Shown: positions 41,168-50,515, numbered from the stretch's first letter. The stretch is DNA of 64,000 nucleotides from Vallitalea maricola (GCF_036985595.1 NZ_BTPU01000005.1:1-64000), one strand, 5' to 3'. Program-made: numbers and translations. Notes: generated by a model not told the origin, from the letters alone.

Positions 41168-42556
41168 TTAATTACTTTTTAATTTATTATCTATTGCAGC
41201 AGCAGCTTTTTTTCCAGCACCCATAGCTAGTATAACTGTCGCTGCACCTGTAACAGCATCACCACCAGCATAAACATTTTCTTTACTGGTTTCCATTGTT
41301 TCTTCTTCAACAATCAATCCACCCCAAGACTGAGTATCAAGTCCTTCAGTCGTTTGTCTGATAAGTGGGTTAGGGGTTTGACCTATTGCTACTATAACTG
41401 TTTCAACATCAATTACAAAATCACTATTTTCTATTGGACATGGTCTTCTTCTTCCAGATGCATCTGGTTCACCAAGTTCCATCTCTATACAATTAATACC
41501 TGTAACATATCCATTTTCACCAATTATCTTAGTTGGATTTGTTAATAGCTTGAATATAATTTCTTCTTCTTTTGCGTGATGAACTTCTTCTAATCTAGCG
41601 GGAAGTTCGTTTTCACTTCTTCTATAGATTATATATACATTCTCTGCACCTAATCTTTTTGCTGTTCTAGCTGCATCCATAGCAACATTACCACCACCTA
41701 TGACTGCAACACTTTTACCAACTTTTATAGGTGTTGGAGAATCCTTTTCATAGGCTTTCATAAGATTAACTCTAGTTAAGTATTCATTAGCAGAGTAGAC
41801 TCCATTAAGATTTTCACCTTCAATATTCATAAATCTTGGAAGACCAGCACCACTACCGATAAAAACAGCTTTATAATCTTCTTCAAATAATTCATCTATT
41901 GTAATAGAACGACCAACAAGTACATTAGTCTTAATATCTACACCTAATTTCTTTATTGTTTCAATTTCATTATTAACTAATTTTTTAGGAAGCCTGAATT
42001 CAGGAATACCGTAAGATAATACACCGCCTGTTTTATGTAGAGCTTCAAATAGTGTTATGTCATAACCTTTTTTAGCTAATTCGGATGCACATGAAAGTCC
42101 AGAAGGCCCAGCACCTACAACAGCCACTTTGATATTGTTTCTTTCAATGTCTGCTGATTCATTAGCGTTTGTATTCTGCATATGATAATCTGCTACAAAT
42201 CTCTCTAAACGACCAATTGCTACTGGTTCACCTTTAATACCTCTTACACATTTACCTTCACATTGATTTTCTTGTGGACAGACTCTTCCGCAAATAGCAG
42301 GTAATGAATTTTCAGTAGTGATTATTTTGTATGCTTCTTCGAATTCACCACGGCTTACCGCATTAATGAATTCTGGAATTGGTACATTGACAGGACATCC
42401 GCTTACACAAGGTTTGTGTTTACATTGTAAACATCTTTTAGCTTCTGAGATTGCTTCTTCTTCTGTATAACCTAGAACTACTTCTTTGAAGTTTTTATTT
42501 CTGACTAAAGGTTCTTGTTCGCTGATTGGTGTTTTTGTTAATGATTTATTAAGCAT
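41168..42556 (-). CDS. nfnB: NfnB: large subunit of NADH-dependent ferredoxin:NADP+ oxidoreductase
   Basis: A 462-residue GltD-like flavoprotein. The N-terminal [4Fe-4S] region has 'CLQCKHKPCVSGCPV' and 'CGRVCPQENQCEGKCVRG'; two Rossmann motifs follow, 'VAVVGAGPSGLSCASELAKKG' for FAD and 'VAVIGGGNVAMDAARTAKRLG' for NADPH, and the end has 'GDAVTGAATVILAMGAGKKAA'. Alone this could be called glutamate synthase small chain, but the gene 2 bp upstream is an NfnA-type flavoprotein, and together they match NfnAB. The complex bifurcates electrons between NADPH, NADH and ferredoxin. GGAGG for nfnB lies inside nfnA. Confidence 0.9.
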   Translation of the reverse strand: MLNKSLTKTPISEQEPLVRNKNFKEVVLGYTEEEAISEAKRCLQCKHKPCVSGCPVNVPIPEFINAVSRGEFEEAYKIITTENSLPAICGRVCPQENQCEGKCVRGIKGEPVAIGRLERFVADYHMQNTNANESADIERNNIKVAVVGAGPSGLSCASELAKKGYDITLFEALHKTGGVLSYGIPEFRLPKKLVNNEIETIKKLGVDIKTNVLVGRSITIDELFEEDYKAVFIGSGAGLPRFMNIEGENLNGVYSANEYLTRVNLMKAYEKDSPTPIKVGKSVAVIGGGNVAMDAARTAKRLGAENVYIIYRRSENELPARLEEVHHAKEEEIIFKLLTNPTKIIGENGYVTGINCIEMELGEPDASGRRRPCPIENSDFVIDVETVIVAIGQTPNPLIRQTTEGLDTQSWGGLIVEEETMETSKENVYAGGDAVTGAATVILAMGAGKKAAAAIDNKLKSN

Positions 42557-42558
42557 TT

Positions 42559-43386
42559 CTAGTCCTCCAATCCTAGTCTACATACATGATCTTTTTCTTC
42601 TTCTTTATACATACCTTGACGTCTCATGGCCTCATCAAAATCAACTTGGTGACCATCAAAATCAGGACCATCAACACATGCGAATTTTGTTTCGCCGCCT
42701 ACAGTTACACGACATCCTCCACACATACCTGTACCATCAATCATAATAGGATTCAAGGAAACATTTGTTTTGATATCATGCTTTTTGGTTATTTCACAAA
42801 TGGCTTTCATCATGATTAAAGGTCCAATTGCAATAACTAAATCATATTTTTCGCCATTTTCTATTAATTTATTAAGTTTATCTGTTACAAAACCTTTGAT
42901 TCCTTTTGAACCATCGTTTGTAGCATAATAAACGTTATCACTTATATTTTCCATTTCATCTTCTAGAATTATGAATTCTTTACTTCTGCCACCAAGTATA
43001 GTATCTACTTGTACACCTAATTCTTTCATTTTTTTTAATTGAGGATAAAGTGGAGCAATACCAACACCGCCACCTATACCTAAAACTCTTTTTACTTTAT
43101 GAAGAGGTGCTGCTTGACCTAGAGGACCAACAAAGTCTTCTACAGAATCTCCTTCATTTTTAAGGCTTAATTTCTTAGTTGAATATCCTACAACTTGATA
43201 TATAATAGTTACTGTTTCTTTTTTTCTATCATAATCGGCTATAGTTAAAGGAATTCGTTCTCCATCTTCATCAACCCTTAGAATGATGAATTGACCAGGT
43301 TCACATTTCCTTGCAACATATGGTGCATGGATTTCCATAAGTTCAACTAAATCATTTAACTTTCTTTTAGCTACGATTTTATACAT
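42559..43386 (-). CDS. nfnA: NfnA: small subunit of NADH-dependent ferredoxin:NADP+ oxidoreductase
   Basis: A 275-residue FAD/NAD-binding subunit related to dihydroorotate dehydrogenase electron-transfer subunits. Flavin site 'ERIPLTIADYD', NAD site 'GIGGGVGIAPLYPQLKKM', 'GPLIMMKAICEITKK', and a C-terminal [2Fe-2S] region 'MCGGCRVTVGGETKFACVDGPDFDGHQVDF' with three Cys in sequence plus Cys in the tail. It is the first gene of nfnA-nfnB-adh. It would bind NADH, with NfnB holding the bifurcating FAD and NADPH site. Sulfide dehydrogenase SudB is the close homologue and alternative name. Confidence 0.9.
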   Translation of the reverse strand: MYKIVAKRKLNDLVELMEIHAPYVARKCEPGQFIILRVDEDGERIPLTIADYDRKKETVTIIYQVVGYSTKKLSLKNEGDSVEDFVGPLGQAAPLHKVKRVLGIGGGVGIAPLYPQLKKMKELGVQVDTILGGRSKEFIILEDEMENISDNVYYATNDGSKGIKGFVTDKLNKLIENGEKYDLVIAIGPLIMMKAICEITKKHDIKTNVSLNPIMIDGTGMCGGCRVTVGGETKFACVDGPDFDGHQVDFDEAMRRQGMYKEEEKDHVCRLGLED

Positions 43387-43672
43387 TCTGACACCTCGTT
43401 ATTATACTGTGATTGTTAATTATTAGACATTTTGTTACTTATTAAATACTTAACACTTAAATGACGCGTAAATAAAGCTAGTTTTTTATTCTTTATCAAT
43501 TCCTCCAAAAAAATGGCGGAATACTAGCATTGACATTCTTGTAAGTTTTAGTTATCATGTATTTATGAGAAACATTATAATATGAAATCTAAAAAAAAAC
43601 TAACATTAAATTTTAAAAAGTAATACTTTTTTGATTGAAATTGATAAAAATTTAACAAAAGAAGGTGGAGTT

Positions 43673-44521
43673 ATGTTAAATCTCTTTGATAAAAAACTAG
43701 AAAGACTTGATGGGTTTGAGACAGATTATGTAAAAATACTATATTATGATTTGCCCAAAAATTTTTCAGGTGAATATAAATCATATGATTATTCTCGTTT
43801 TTGTACAATTCTCAGTGGAAGAAAGCATGTAACATTAAATAATAACAGAAAATTCATGTATACAAACGATAATTATCTATTATTACCTTCTAATTCAAAA
43901 GTGCATATGGATATAGATACAGATACAAAAGCATTGGTATTTGAGTTAAATGATGAACTAGTAAACAATGTACTTAATAAGGTCAATATAGAAGATTATA
44001 TAAAGGAAGAGGTTAAAACAGATAACAACTATTTCCTAGGGCAAAATAAATATAATATATCAGAAGATATTAATAATATATTTGCTGCATCTAAGAGTAA
44101 AGAGAACAATAATGAATTCTTGATTGATTTGTATGCCCAAAAATTAGTATTTGATTTGATAAAGAATAAGTCCACATATCAGATACTTAATGGAAACAGC
44201 TCTCATCCAATAAATATAGCTGTAAAATATATTAATGAAAATATTGAAGAAATGATTAATATAAAGGAGATAGCAAAAGATTTGCATATGTCAGAATCTA
44301 ATTTCTCCCATCTATTCAAGAAAGTTGTTGGTATTAAACCAGTTGAATATATTAAGAATAAAAAATTAGAGTTAGCATTAGAATATCTAAGAAATGAAAG
44401 TGTAACAGATGTAGCTTTTAATCTGGGATATGCGAATATTTCATATTTTATAAGGCTATTTAAAGATAAGTATAATATGACACCTAAACAATATAAATTA
44501 ACTTATTTTGAAAAAATATAA
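43673..44521 (+). CDS. AraC-family transcriptional regulator
   Basis: A 282-residue regulator; the ATG at 43673 follows AAGGTGGAG. The N-terminal part (about 1-150) is cupin-like ('SRFCTILSGRKHVTLNNNRKFMYTNDNYLLLPSNSKVHM'), the C-terminal part is a double helix-turn-helix: 'INIKEIAKDLHMSESNFSHLFKKVVGIKPVEYI' and 'VTDVAFNLGYANISYFIRLFKDKYNMTPKQYK'. It lies between the divergent nfn operon and the fba gene and could control either. No effector can be read from the sequence. Confidence 0.92.
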   Translation: MLNLFDKKLERLDGFETDYVKILYYDLPKNFSGEYKSYDYSRFCTILSGRKHVTLNNNRKFMYTNDNYLLLPSNSKVHMDIDTDTKALVFELNDELVNNVLNKVNIEDYIKEEVKTDNNYFLGQNKYNISEDINNIFAASKSKENNNEFLIDLYAQKLVFDLIKNKSTYQILNGNSSHPINIAVKYINENIEEMINIKEIAKDLHMSESNFSHLFKKVVGIKPVEYIKNKKLELALEYLRNESVTDVAFNLGYANISYFIRLFKDKYNMTPKQYKLTYFEKI

Positions 44522-44583
44522 TAAAAATTTACTACCTGTAATATTATTTAGGTAATATAAATAAAATATTTTTGTCATTATCA

Positions 44584-44612
44584 TTGACGTATTATAAATA
44601 ATATCTTATTAT
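44584..44612 (+). promoter_or_regulatory. Promoter of fba
   Basis: TTGACG at 44584-44589, a 17-bp spacer and TATTAT at 44607-44612, 74 bp upstream of the aldolase start. Confidence 0.7.
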
Positions 44613-44686
44613 GAATGTGTAACACAATAATAGGAGAATACTTTGAATTGGCAAAGTATTAATAAATATATGAGGAGTGAAATTTC

Positions 44687-45715
44687 ATGCCAGTAGTTGA
44701 TTACAAAAATTATTGCAAAATGCTTGATAGGGCCTTAGAAAATAAGTTTGCTTATCCAGCAGTTAATGTTTCTAATGTTGAAACAGCTAACGCAGTTCTA
44801 GAAGCGTTCGCTAGGGCAAAATCAGACGGAATTATTCAGGTATCCATAGGTGGAGGAAAGCATGCATCAGGTATGGTTGCCAATAGTGCAATTGGTGCTA
44901 TATCACTTGCTAATCATATTCATCTTATGGCTGAAAAATACGATATTAACATTGCTTTACACACAGACCATTGTACAGCAGCTAATGTTGAGCCATTCAT
45001 GAAGCCTCTTATTGAAGAGACTAAGAAAAGAAGAGCACAGGGGTTACCTAATCTATTTAACAGTCATATGTTTGATGGTTCTGATATTCCACTAGAAGAA
45101 AATATCAAAATATCTAAAGAACTTATGGCTCTTTGTGCTGAAAATGAGATTATACTAGAAGTTGAAGCTGGTGTAGTTGGTGGAGAAGAAGATGGTGTAA
45201 ATAATGAAGATGTAGCAGCAGATAAATTATTTACAACTCCAGAAGATATGCTTATGTTTGAAGAAGCTTTAAAAGATGTTGGTGACCGATATATGTTAGC
45301 TGCAACATTTGGTAACGTACATGGTGTATACAAACCAGGTAATGTTAAGTTAAAGCCAATTATATTAAAAGAAGGTCAAGATGCATTAAAAGCTAAATAT
45401 GGAGAAGATGCTAACTACTACTTAGTATTCCATGGTGGTTCAGGATCAACAAAAGAAGAAATAGAAGAAACACTTGAATATGGTGTAATCAAAATGAATA
45501 TTGATACAGATACTCAATATGCATTTACTAGACCTGTAGTTGAACATATGTTTAAGCATTATGATGAAGTACTTAAGGTTGAGGGTGAAGTAGGGAATAA
45601 AAAAGCATATGACCCAAGAGCGTACTTAAAGAAAGCTCAAACAGGTATGGCTGAAAGAGTTATTGAAGCTTGTAACGTTTTAAGATCAAGCGGTCAAACT
45701 ATGGGTAGACAATAA
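44687..45715 (+). CDS. fba: Class II fructose-bisphosphate aldolase
   Basis: Cleaves fructose 1,6-bisphosphate to dihydroxyacetone phosphate and glyceraldehyde 3-phosphate. A 342-residue class IIA enzyme (E. coli FbaA type) rather than the class IIB form usual in Firmicutes. Zinc and catalytic motifs: 'ALHTDHCTAANV' with Asp94 and His95, 'LEVEAGVVGGEEDGV', 'GNVHGVYKPGNVKL' and 'VFHGGSGSTKEEI', then 'MNIDTDTQYAFTRP'. It is monocistronic with its own promoter and terminator. A sugar-specific aldolase is a remote alternative. Confidence 0.95.
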   Translation: MPVVDYKNYCKMLDRALENKFAYPAVNVSNVETANAVLEAFARAKSDGIIQVSIGGGKHASGMVANSAIGAISLANHIHLMAEKYDINIALHTDHCTAANVEPFMKPLIEETKKRRAQGLPNLFNSHMFDGSDIPLEENIKISKELMALCAENEIILEVEAGVVGGEEDGVNNEDVAADKLFTTPEDMLMFEEALKDVGDRYMLAATFGNVHGVYKPGNVKLKPIILKEGQDALKAKYGEDANYYLVFHGGSGSTKEEIEETLEYGVIKMNIDTDTQYAFTRPVVEHMFKHYDEVLKVEGEVGNKKAYDPRAYLKKAQTGMAERVIEACNVLRSSGQTMGRQ

Positions 45716-45727
45716 TATTATAAATAA

Positions 45728-45770
45728 ATATAGCTTACCTTATAATAATAAGATGAGCTATATTTTTTTT
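45728..45770 (+). terminator. Terminator of fba
   Basis: ATATAGCT (45728-45735) pairs with AGCTATAT (45756-45763), with an inner CTTAT/ATAAG pairing and eight T. Confidence 0.85.
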
Positions 45771-46083
45771 GCTGTAAAATAATATAGTTACTTCTTTTTA
45801 ATAGGTCAATGATAAAATTAGGGTAAAAAATGTAAAATAAATATTTGGAAAGAGTAAATTTATGTTATAATAGTTAATTATATAAATTATATATAAAAAA
45901 TAAATAAAATTTATATTATACATAAGTTGAATTAAATAATTGCTATAGAGCCAGTAATTTTATTCAACTTATAAAATCAAGGAAAATATATTGGACTTAT
46001 TGAAACGGGTGTTTAATGTTTAAGTTCAATATATATAGCTACCAATTTAGAAGTTAATGAGAGATAAGAAAGGATAAATGATT
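45771..46083 (+). other. Leader region of the NMT1-type ABC operon
   Basis: No gene. TATAAT occurs at 45866-45871 with TTGGAA 15 bp upstream, a possible suboptimal promoter. Two consecutive hairpins follow: ATAAGTTGAAT (45923) with ATTCAACTTAT (45962), then the repeat hairpin at 45985-46035. A transcript from this promoter would carry about 200 nt of structured leader. Confidence 0.5.
45921..46038 (+). repeat. Structured intergenic repeat, copy 2
   Basis: The core 45979-46038 matches copy 1 at 10958-11016. The hairpin stem has one change that turns an A-U pair into G-U, so pairing is kept. Compared with copy 1 it carries an extra 43-bp segment forming a second hairpin (11-bp perfect arms). 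It ends 45 bp before the binding-protein gene. Confidence 0.75.
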
Positions 46084-47265
46084 ATGAAGAATTTGAGTAA
46101 AATATTGTGTTTGATGCTTACACTAGTACTTATGACTGCTTTATTTGCAGGGGGTAAATCCAATAAAAAGAAAGATGTTGAGGATGATGTATATACACAG
46201 GAACAAGAGAACAATAAAGAAGTTGATGAAGATAAAGAATCAGTAGATAATAAAGAAGAAGAGAACGCAGATAAAGATGTTAAAGACGAAACTAATAAAG
46301 AAGAGGATAAGGATGAAGCTGATAAAGAAGAAAACAAAGATGAATCCTCAGATGAAACAAGCTTAAAAGATACAACTATAAGAGTTGCTACATTAAAAGG
46401 ACCTACAGGAATGGGTATGGCAAAATTAATGGAAGATGTAACTACAGGTGAATCAGAAGTTAATTGTGAATTTACTTTAACTGGTGCACCAGATGATTTG
46501 GTTGGTAAAATTGTTAATAAAGAAGTAGACTTTGCTTGCCTTCCAACAAATTTAGCTTCTGTTTTATATAATAAAACAAAAGGTGGTATCAAACTTGCGG
46601 CAGTTAATACACTTGGTGTATTATACATCATGGAAGTAGGTAATGAGATTAATGATGTTAATGACCTTAAGGGGAAAGAAATCTATGCTAGTGGAAAAGG
46701 ATCAGTTCCAGATTATATATTACAATATATATTAAAGGAAAATGATATAGACCCTGAAAAAGATGTAGATATTAATTTCTCTATGCAGCATGCAGAAGTT
46801 GCTACAACTGTAATATCAGGAGACAACAAAATCGCTTTATTACCACAACCATTTGTAACTACTGTATCAATGAAAAACAAAGATGCTAGAATTGCACTTG
46901 ATATTACAAAAGAGTGGGAAAAAATCCAAGGTGAAGATAGTCCACTTGCAATGGGATGTATCGTAGTAGATGCAGAATTTGCCGCTAACAATAAAGAACT
47001 AGTAGATAAATTTCTACAAGAATATAAAGAATCAGTAGACTTTGTTAATGCTAATCATGAAGAAGCTGGAAAGTTAATTGAAAAAAATGAAATCTTACCT
47101 AGTGCTGCCATTGCACAAAAAGCTATACCTAATTGTAATATAGTTTATATGAATGCTACTGATGCAAAAGATACATTACATAACCTATATGAAATACTAT
47201 TTGACTTCAATCCAAAGTCATTAGGAGGAAAATTACCTGATGGAGACTTCTATTACCAAAAATAG
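46084..47265 (+). CDS. ABC transporter substrate-binding protein (NMT1/SsuA-like), lipobox lost
   Basis: A 393-residue exported binding protein. ATG 46084 is chosen as better spaced from AAAGGA than ATG 46078. The signal peptide 'LMLTLVLMTALFAGGKSNKK' ends where a lipobox Cys is expected (family form A-G-C-G-K-S), but the Cys is missing. A long acidic linker (about 25-95, Glu/Asp/Lys) precedes the NMT1-type domain: 'IRVATLKGPTGMGMAKLMED', 'GAPDDLVGKIVNKEVDFACLPTNLASVLYNK' and 'SMQHAEVATTVISGDNKIALLPQPFV'. It heads a three-gene importer with overlapping permease. The ligand may be an anion or thiamine-precursor-like compound. Confidence 0.88.
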   Translation: MKNLSKILCLMLTLVLMTALFAGGKSNKKKDVEDDVYTQEQENNKEVDEDKESVDNKEEENADKDVKDETNKEEDKDEADKEENKDESSDETSLKDTTIRVATLKGPTGMGMAKLMEDVTTGESEVNCEFTLTGAPDDLVGKIVNKEVDFACLPTNLASVLYNKTKGGIKLAAVNTLGVLYIMEVGNEINDVNDLKGKEIYASGKGSVPDYILQYILKENDIDPEKDVDINFSMQHAEVATTVISGDNKIALLPQPFVTTVSMKNKDARIALDITKEWEKIQGEDSPLAMGCIVVDAEFAANNKELVDKFLQEYKESVDFVNANHEEAGKLIEKNEILPSAAIAQKAIPNCNIVYMNATDAKDTLHNLYEILFDFNPKSLGGKLPDGDFYYQK

Positions 47266-48007
47266 ACGACGAGTATATAAAATAATAGCTTTAATATTTT
47301 GGATAATAGTATGGGAGATTATTGCCTTAGCTATCAATAAGGAAATATATCTTCCTACTCCTTATAATACTTTTAAGGTATTATTGGAAGAAATCAAAAC
47401 AGTTATGTTTTGGCAGACAATCTTTGCAACTATATTCAGAGTTGCCTTCGGTTTTATAATAGCATGTATTGTAGGAATATTGGTAGGTATAATATGCGGA
47501 ATTAACCATTTTATGTATGAAATTCTTAATCTAATAATAGTTGCAGTAAAATCAACACCAGTTATGTCTTTTATACTTATTGCATTGGTATGGTTCAAAT
47601 CAGAGAATGTACCTATTTTTATATGCTTTTTGATGTGTTTTCCTATCATATGGACTTCCGTTGTTGGAGGAATTAAACATATTGACAGAAGATTGATAGA
47701 CATGGCGTATGTATATAAGGTTGATAAAAGATATATAATAAAAGATATCTATGTACCTTCAATCATTCCATATATTACAACTGCTATGATAACATCTCTT
47801 GGACTAGGATGGAAAGTAACAGTTGCCGCTGAGGTACTTAGCAGTCCTAAGTTTTCCATAGGTACAAAACTCTATAATGCAAAAGTATATATAGAATCAG
47901 AACAATTATTTGCTTGGACAATAGTTGTTATCGTTTTGAGTTTGATGCTAGAATATATATTCAAGTATTTACTTAGAAAAATTCTGCCAGTACGTATACA
48001 AAAGTAG
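47240..48007 (+). CDS. ABC transporter permease (SsuC/TauC type)
   Basis: A 255-residue inner-membrane permease with six helices, overlapping the binding-protein gene by 26 nt. The BPD_transp_1 coupling loop 'EVLSSPKFSIGTKLYNAKVY' and 'FRVAFGFIIACIVGILVGIICG' are typical of nitrate/sulfonate/taurine importers. GGAGG lies 11 nt before the ATG, a slightly long spacing. It partners with the ATPase at 48019. Confidence 0.92.
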   Translation: METSITKNRRRVYKIIALIFWIIVWEIIALAINKEIYLPTPYNTFKVLLEEIKTVMFWQTIFATIFRVAFGFIIACIVGILVGIICGINHFMYEILNLIIVAVKSTPVMSFILIALVWFKSENVPIFICFLMCFPIIWTSVVGGIKHIDRRLIDMAYVYKVDKRYIIKDIYVPSIIPYITTAMITSLGLGWKVTVAAEVLSSPKFSIGTKLYNAKVYIESEQLFAWTIVVIVLSLMLEYIFKYLLRKILPVRIQK

Positions 48008-48018
48008 GTGTAATAATA

Positions 48019-48714
48019 ATGATTAGACTTAATAATATCAGTAAGGCGTTTGATGATTTAACTATACTGAAAGACTTTAATCTTTCAATTGAAAAAGATA
48101 AAATAGTATGTTTTCTAGGTGCTTCTGGGTGTGGTAAAACTACACTTCTCAATATTATTTCAGGGACTCTCAAATATGATAATGGATCAATTGATGGCAT
48201 TGATAGTAATGTATCCTATATTTTTCAAGATACCAGGCTGTTACCATGGGCAACAATAGAAAACAATATCAAGTTTGTACTAAAAAGTAATAAGAATATA
48301 AATGTTGATCAATTAACTAAGAAGTATATAGATATAGTTAAGTTAAGCAAATTCAGTCATTATTATCCAAAACAATTAAGTGGTGGTATGAAACAAAGAG
48401 TTTCTATAGCAAGAGCTTTTGCTTATCGTTCAAAAATACTACTTATGGATGAACCATTTCAAGGGTTGGATTATGATCTGAAGATTGAATTGATTAATGC
48501 TTTTCTAGAATTATGGGAAGAGGATAATAGAACTGTAATATTTGTAACCCACGATCTAGATGAAGCTTTATTATTATCAGACAAGATATACATATTAGAT
48601 GGCAGACCAGTTAAAATTAAACAAGAAATCGAAATAAATATCCCCAAAAGGGAACGTATCAAACAACAAGATAAATTAAATGATTATAGAAAAATGTTAA
48701 CGACTATTAAATGA
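48019..48714 (+). CDS. ABC transporter ATP-binding protein (SsuB/TauB type)
   Basis: A 231-residue ATPase with Walker A 'GASGCGKTTLLN', Q-loop 'IFQDTRLLPW', signature 'LSGGMKQRVSIARAF', Walker B 'ILLMDEPFQGLD' and H-loop 'IFVTHDLDEAL'. It is complete and follows the permease by 11 bp. With the binding protein and permease it forms a standard importer of the nitrate/sulfonate/taurine class. Confidence 0.95.
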   Translation: MIRLNNISKAFDDLTILKDFNLSIEKDKIVCFLGASGCGKTTLLNIISGTLKYDNGSIDGIDSNVSYIFQDTRLLPWATIENNIKFVLKSNKNINVDQLTKKYIDIVKLSKFSHYYPKQLSGGMKQRVSIARAFAYRSKILLMDEPFQGLDYDLKIELINAFLELWEEDNRTVIFVTHDLDEALLLSDKIYILDGRPVKIKQEIEINIPKRERIKQQDKLNDYRKMLTTIK

Positions 48715-48742
48715 TGTTGAATATGTATGGAGGGACAGTTCA

Positions 48743-50515
48743 GTGATTTACAAAAAGCATACATTAAGTAAAAAATACAAAAACATATTTAATAGTTTTA
48801 GAAAATATTTTTGGACTTTTATAAAATATCATATAGTAGCTAAAATATTGATTGCAATTGTCCTAATTCCAATATTTAAAGAATTGTTTAAACTGATTAT
48901 GAAAAGTAAAGGGATGAATATACTTTTTAATGGAGTTATACTGAAATTCCTATTGTCTCCACAAGGATTTTTAAGTGGGATACTAATAATTATTTTTGCT
49001 ACGTTAGTTCTTCTTCTTGAATATGGAGGACTTGTAATTATCAGTTATGAAGCTTCTATAGATAAACAGCCTACCAGCCTTTTGAATGTATTGAAGATTT
49101 GTGTGAAAAGGTTCAAAAATCTCATTGGGTTTGGTGGGTTATTAATATTGGTTTATGTCATAATCATATTTCCTTGGCTTGACATGGGATATCATACTAG
49201 TTTATTAACATCTCTGAAAATACCATCTTTTGTAAAAGCATATATAAATAGGAATCGATTCCTATATATGACTATGAAAATAGGAACCATCGTTCTATTT
49301 ATTTTTTCCATAAGCTGGATTTTTACTATGGAGATAATAATGCTTGAGAACAAATCAGCTCTTCAAGCAATGAAGAAAAGCTTTTATTTAGTAAAAGATA
49401 ATTTCAAGACCGTAATAAAACATCTATCAATCACAGTTCTGTTAGTTGTAATAATAAGTGTAGGGATATTTGGAAGTATAGCAATTTCTTTTCCAATATT
49501 ATCCTATAATGATTCTTTTTCTAATGTTATTATTAACGGTTTAATCATCCTTCTTGGAGTAATTTTATATATAATTAGTTTTTTAATTATACCTTATGTT
49601 ATTCATCATTTCACTTATCTGTATATAAGTATTAATGATAGTCCTCTAGAAGTATTTCCTTTGAGTAAAAGGACACAGCTGTCTTTGATAGATAAAATAT
49701 TTAACAATAGGAAAACTGTGAAATTAATATTGGTAGTATCATTTTGTTTAGTGCTGTTTATTACAAAATATGTGTCAGCTGATTTTGAAAATACACATTA
49801 TCAGGTAGGTGTTACTGCTCACAGAGGTAGTTCAAAAGAAGCACCAGAAAACACTCTTGCTGCAATTAAAGAAGCAGTTAAGAATAAAGCGGATTTTGTT
49901 GAGATTGACGTACAAGAAACTAAAGATGGAAAAGTGGTGCTTTTTCATGATAAAAATCTGAAGCGAATTACTGGGCTGGACAAGAATCTATATGATGCCA
50001 ACTATAGTGAGATCAAAAAGTTAGATGCTGGTAGCTGGTTCAGTAAAGAATTCAAAGGAGAAAAGATTCCTACATTACAAGAAGCTATAGATTATGCAAA
50101 AGGTAGGATAAGATTAAATATTGAACTCAAGCAGAGAAAAAACAGAAAAGGGTTAGTCAAAAAAGTTGTTGATATAATCGATAGAAACAATATTGTTAAG
50201 TCATGTGTTGTGACATCATTAGATTATGATTTACTGCAAAAAGTTGAATTGTTAGATAGCAACATCAAAACAGGTTATATCATGTTTTTTGCAATAGGAG
50301 ATATTAACAGTATTAAAGGTGTGGACTTTTATAGTATTGAAGAAAGTTATATTGATGAAAATTTTGTAGTAAAAGCACATTTAATGAATAGAGATGTTCA
50401 TGTATGGACAGTCAATGATAGTGAAAAAATGAAAGAATTCATAGAAATGGGTGTAGATAACATAATAACCGATTATGATGAACGACTAATAAATATACTA
50501 AAAACTTATAAATGA
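48743..50515 (+). CDS. Membrane glycerophosphodiester phosphodiesterase
   Basis: A 590-residue protein starting at GTG 48743 after GGAGGG. The N-terminal half (about 20-345) is a GPDPase_memb domain with around seven or eight transmembrane helices. The C-terminal GDPD domain (about 355-588) shows 'HRGSSKEAPENTLAAI' with the catalytic His near 359, 'FVEIDVQETKDGKVVLFHD' with metal-binding Glu, Asp and second His, and 'IELKQR'. It hydrolyses glycerophosphodiesters, or possibly lipoteichoic-acid-type glycerol phosphates, at the membrane. It is 28 bp after the ATPase gene and may be read through from that operon. Confidence 0.93.
   Translation: MIYKKHTLSKKYKNIFNSFRKYFWTFIKYHIVAKILIAIVLIPIFKELFKLIMKSKGMNILFNGVILKFLLSPQGFLSGILIIIFATLVLLLEYGGLVIISYEASIDKQPTSLLNVLKICVKRFKNLIGFGGLLILVYVIIIFPWLDMGYHTSLLTSLKIPSFVKAYINRNRFLYMTMKIGTIVLFIFSISWIFTMEIIMLENKSALQAMKKSFYLVKDNFKTVIKHLSITVLLVVIISVGIFGSIAISFPILSYNDSFSNVIINGLIILLGVILYIISFLIIPYVIHHFTYLYISINDSPLEVFPLSKRTQLSLIDKIFNNRKTVKLILVVSFCLVLFITKYVSADFENTHYQVGVTAHRGSSKEAPENTLAAIKEAVKNKADFVEIDVQETKDGKVVLFHDKNLKRITGLDKNLYDANYSEIKKLDAGSWFSKEFKGEKIPTLQEAIDYAKGRIRLNIELKQRKNRKGLVKKVVDIIDRNNIVKSCVVTSLDYDLLQKVELLDSNIKTGYIMFFAIGDINSIKGVDFYSIEESYIDENFVVKAHLMNRDVHVWTVNDSEKMKEFIEMGVDNIITDYDERLINILKTYK

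Noticed and set aside
43387..43460. Rex-type operator upstream of nfnA (TTGTTAATTATTAGACA near 43414)
   Set aside because: Only one half-site fits the consensus; two to three mismatches in the other half make it no better than chance in such AT-rich DNA.
46047..46631. Long minus-strand reading frame (about 194 codons) opposite the binding-protein gene
   Set aside because: It is the antisense of the acidic GAA/GAT-rich linker, giving a Ser/Leu-rich artefact; no ribosome binding site and the plus-strand gene is a clear family member.
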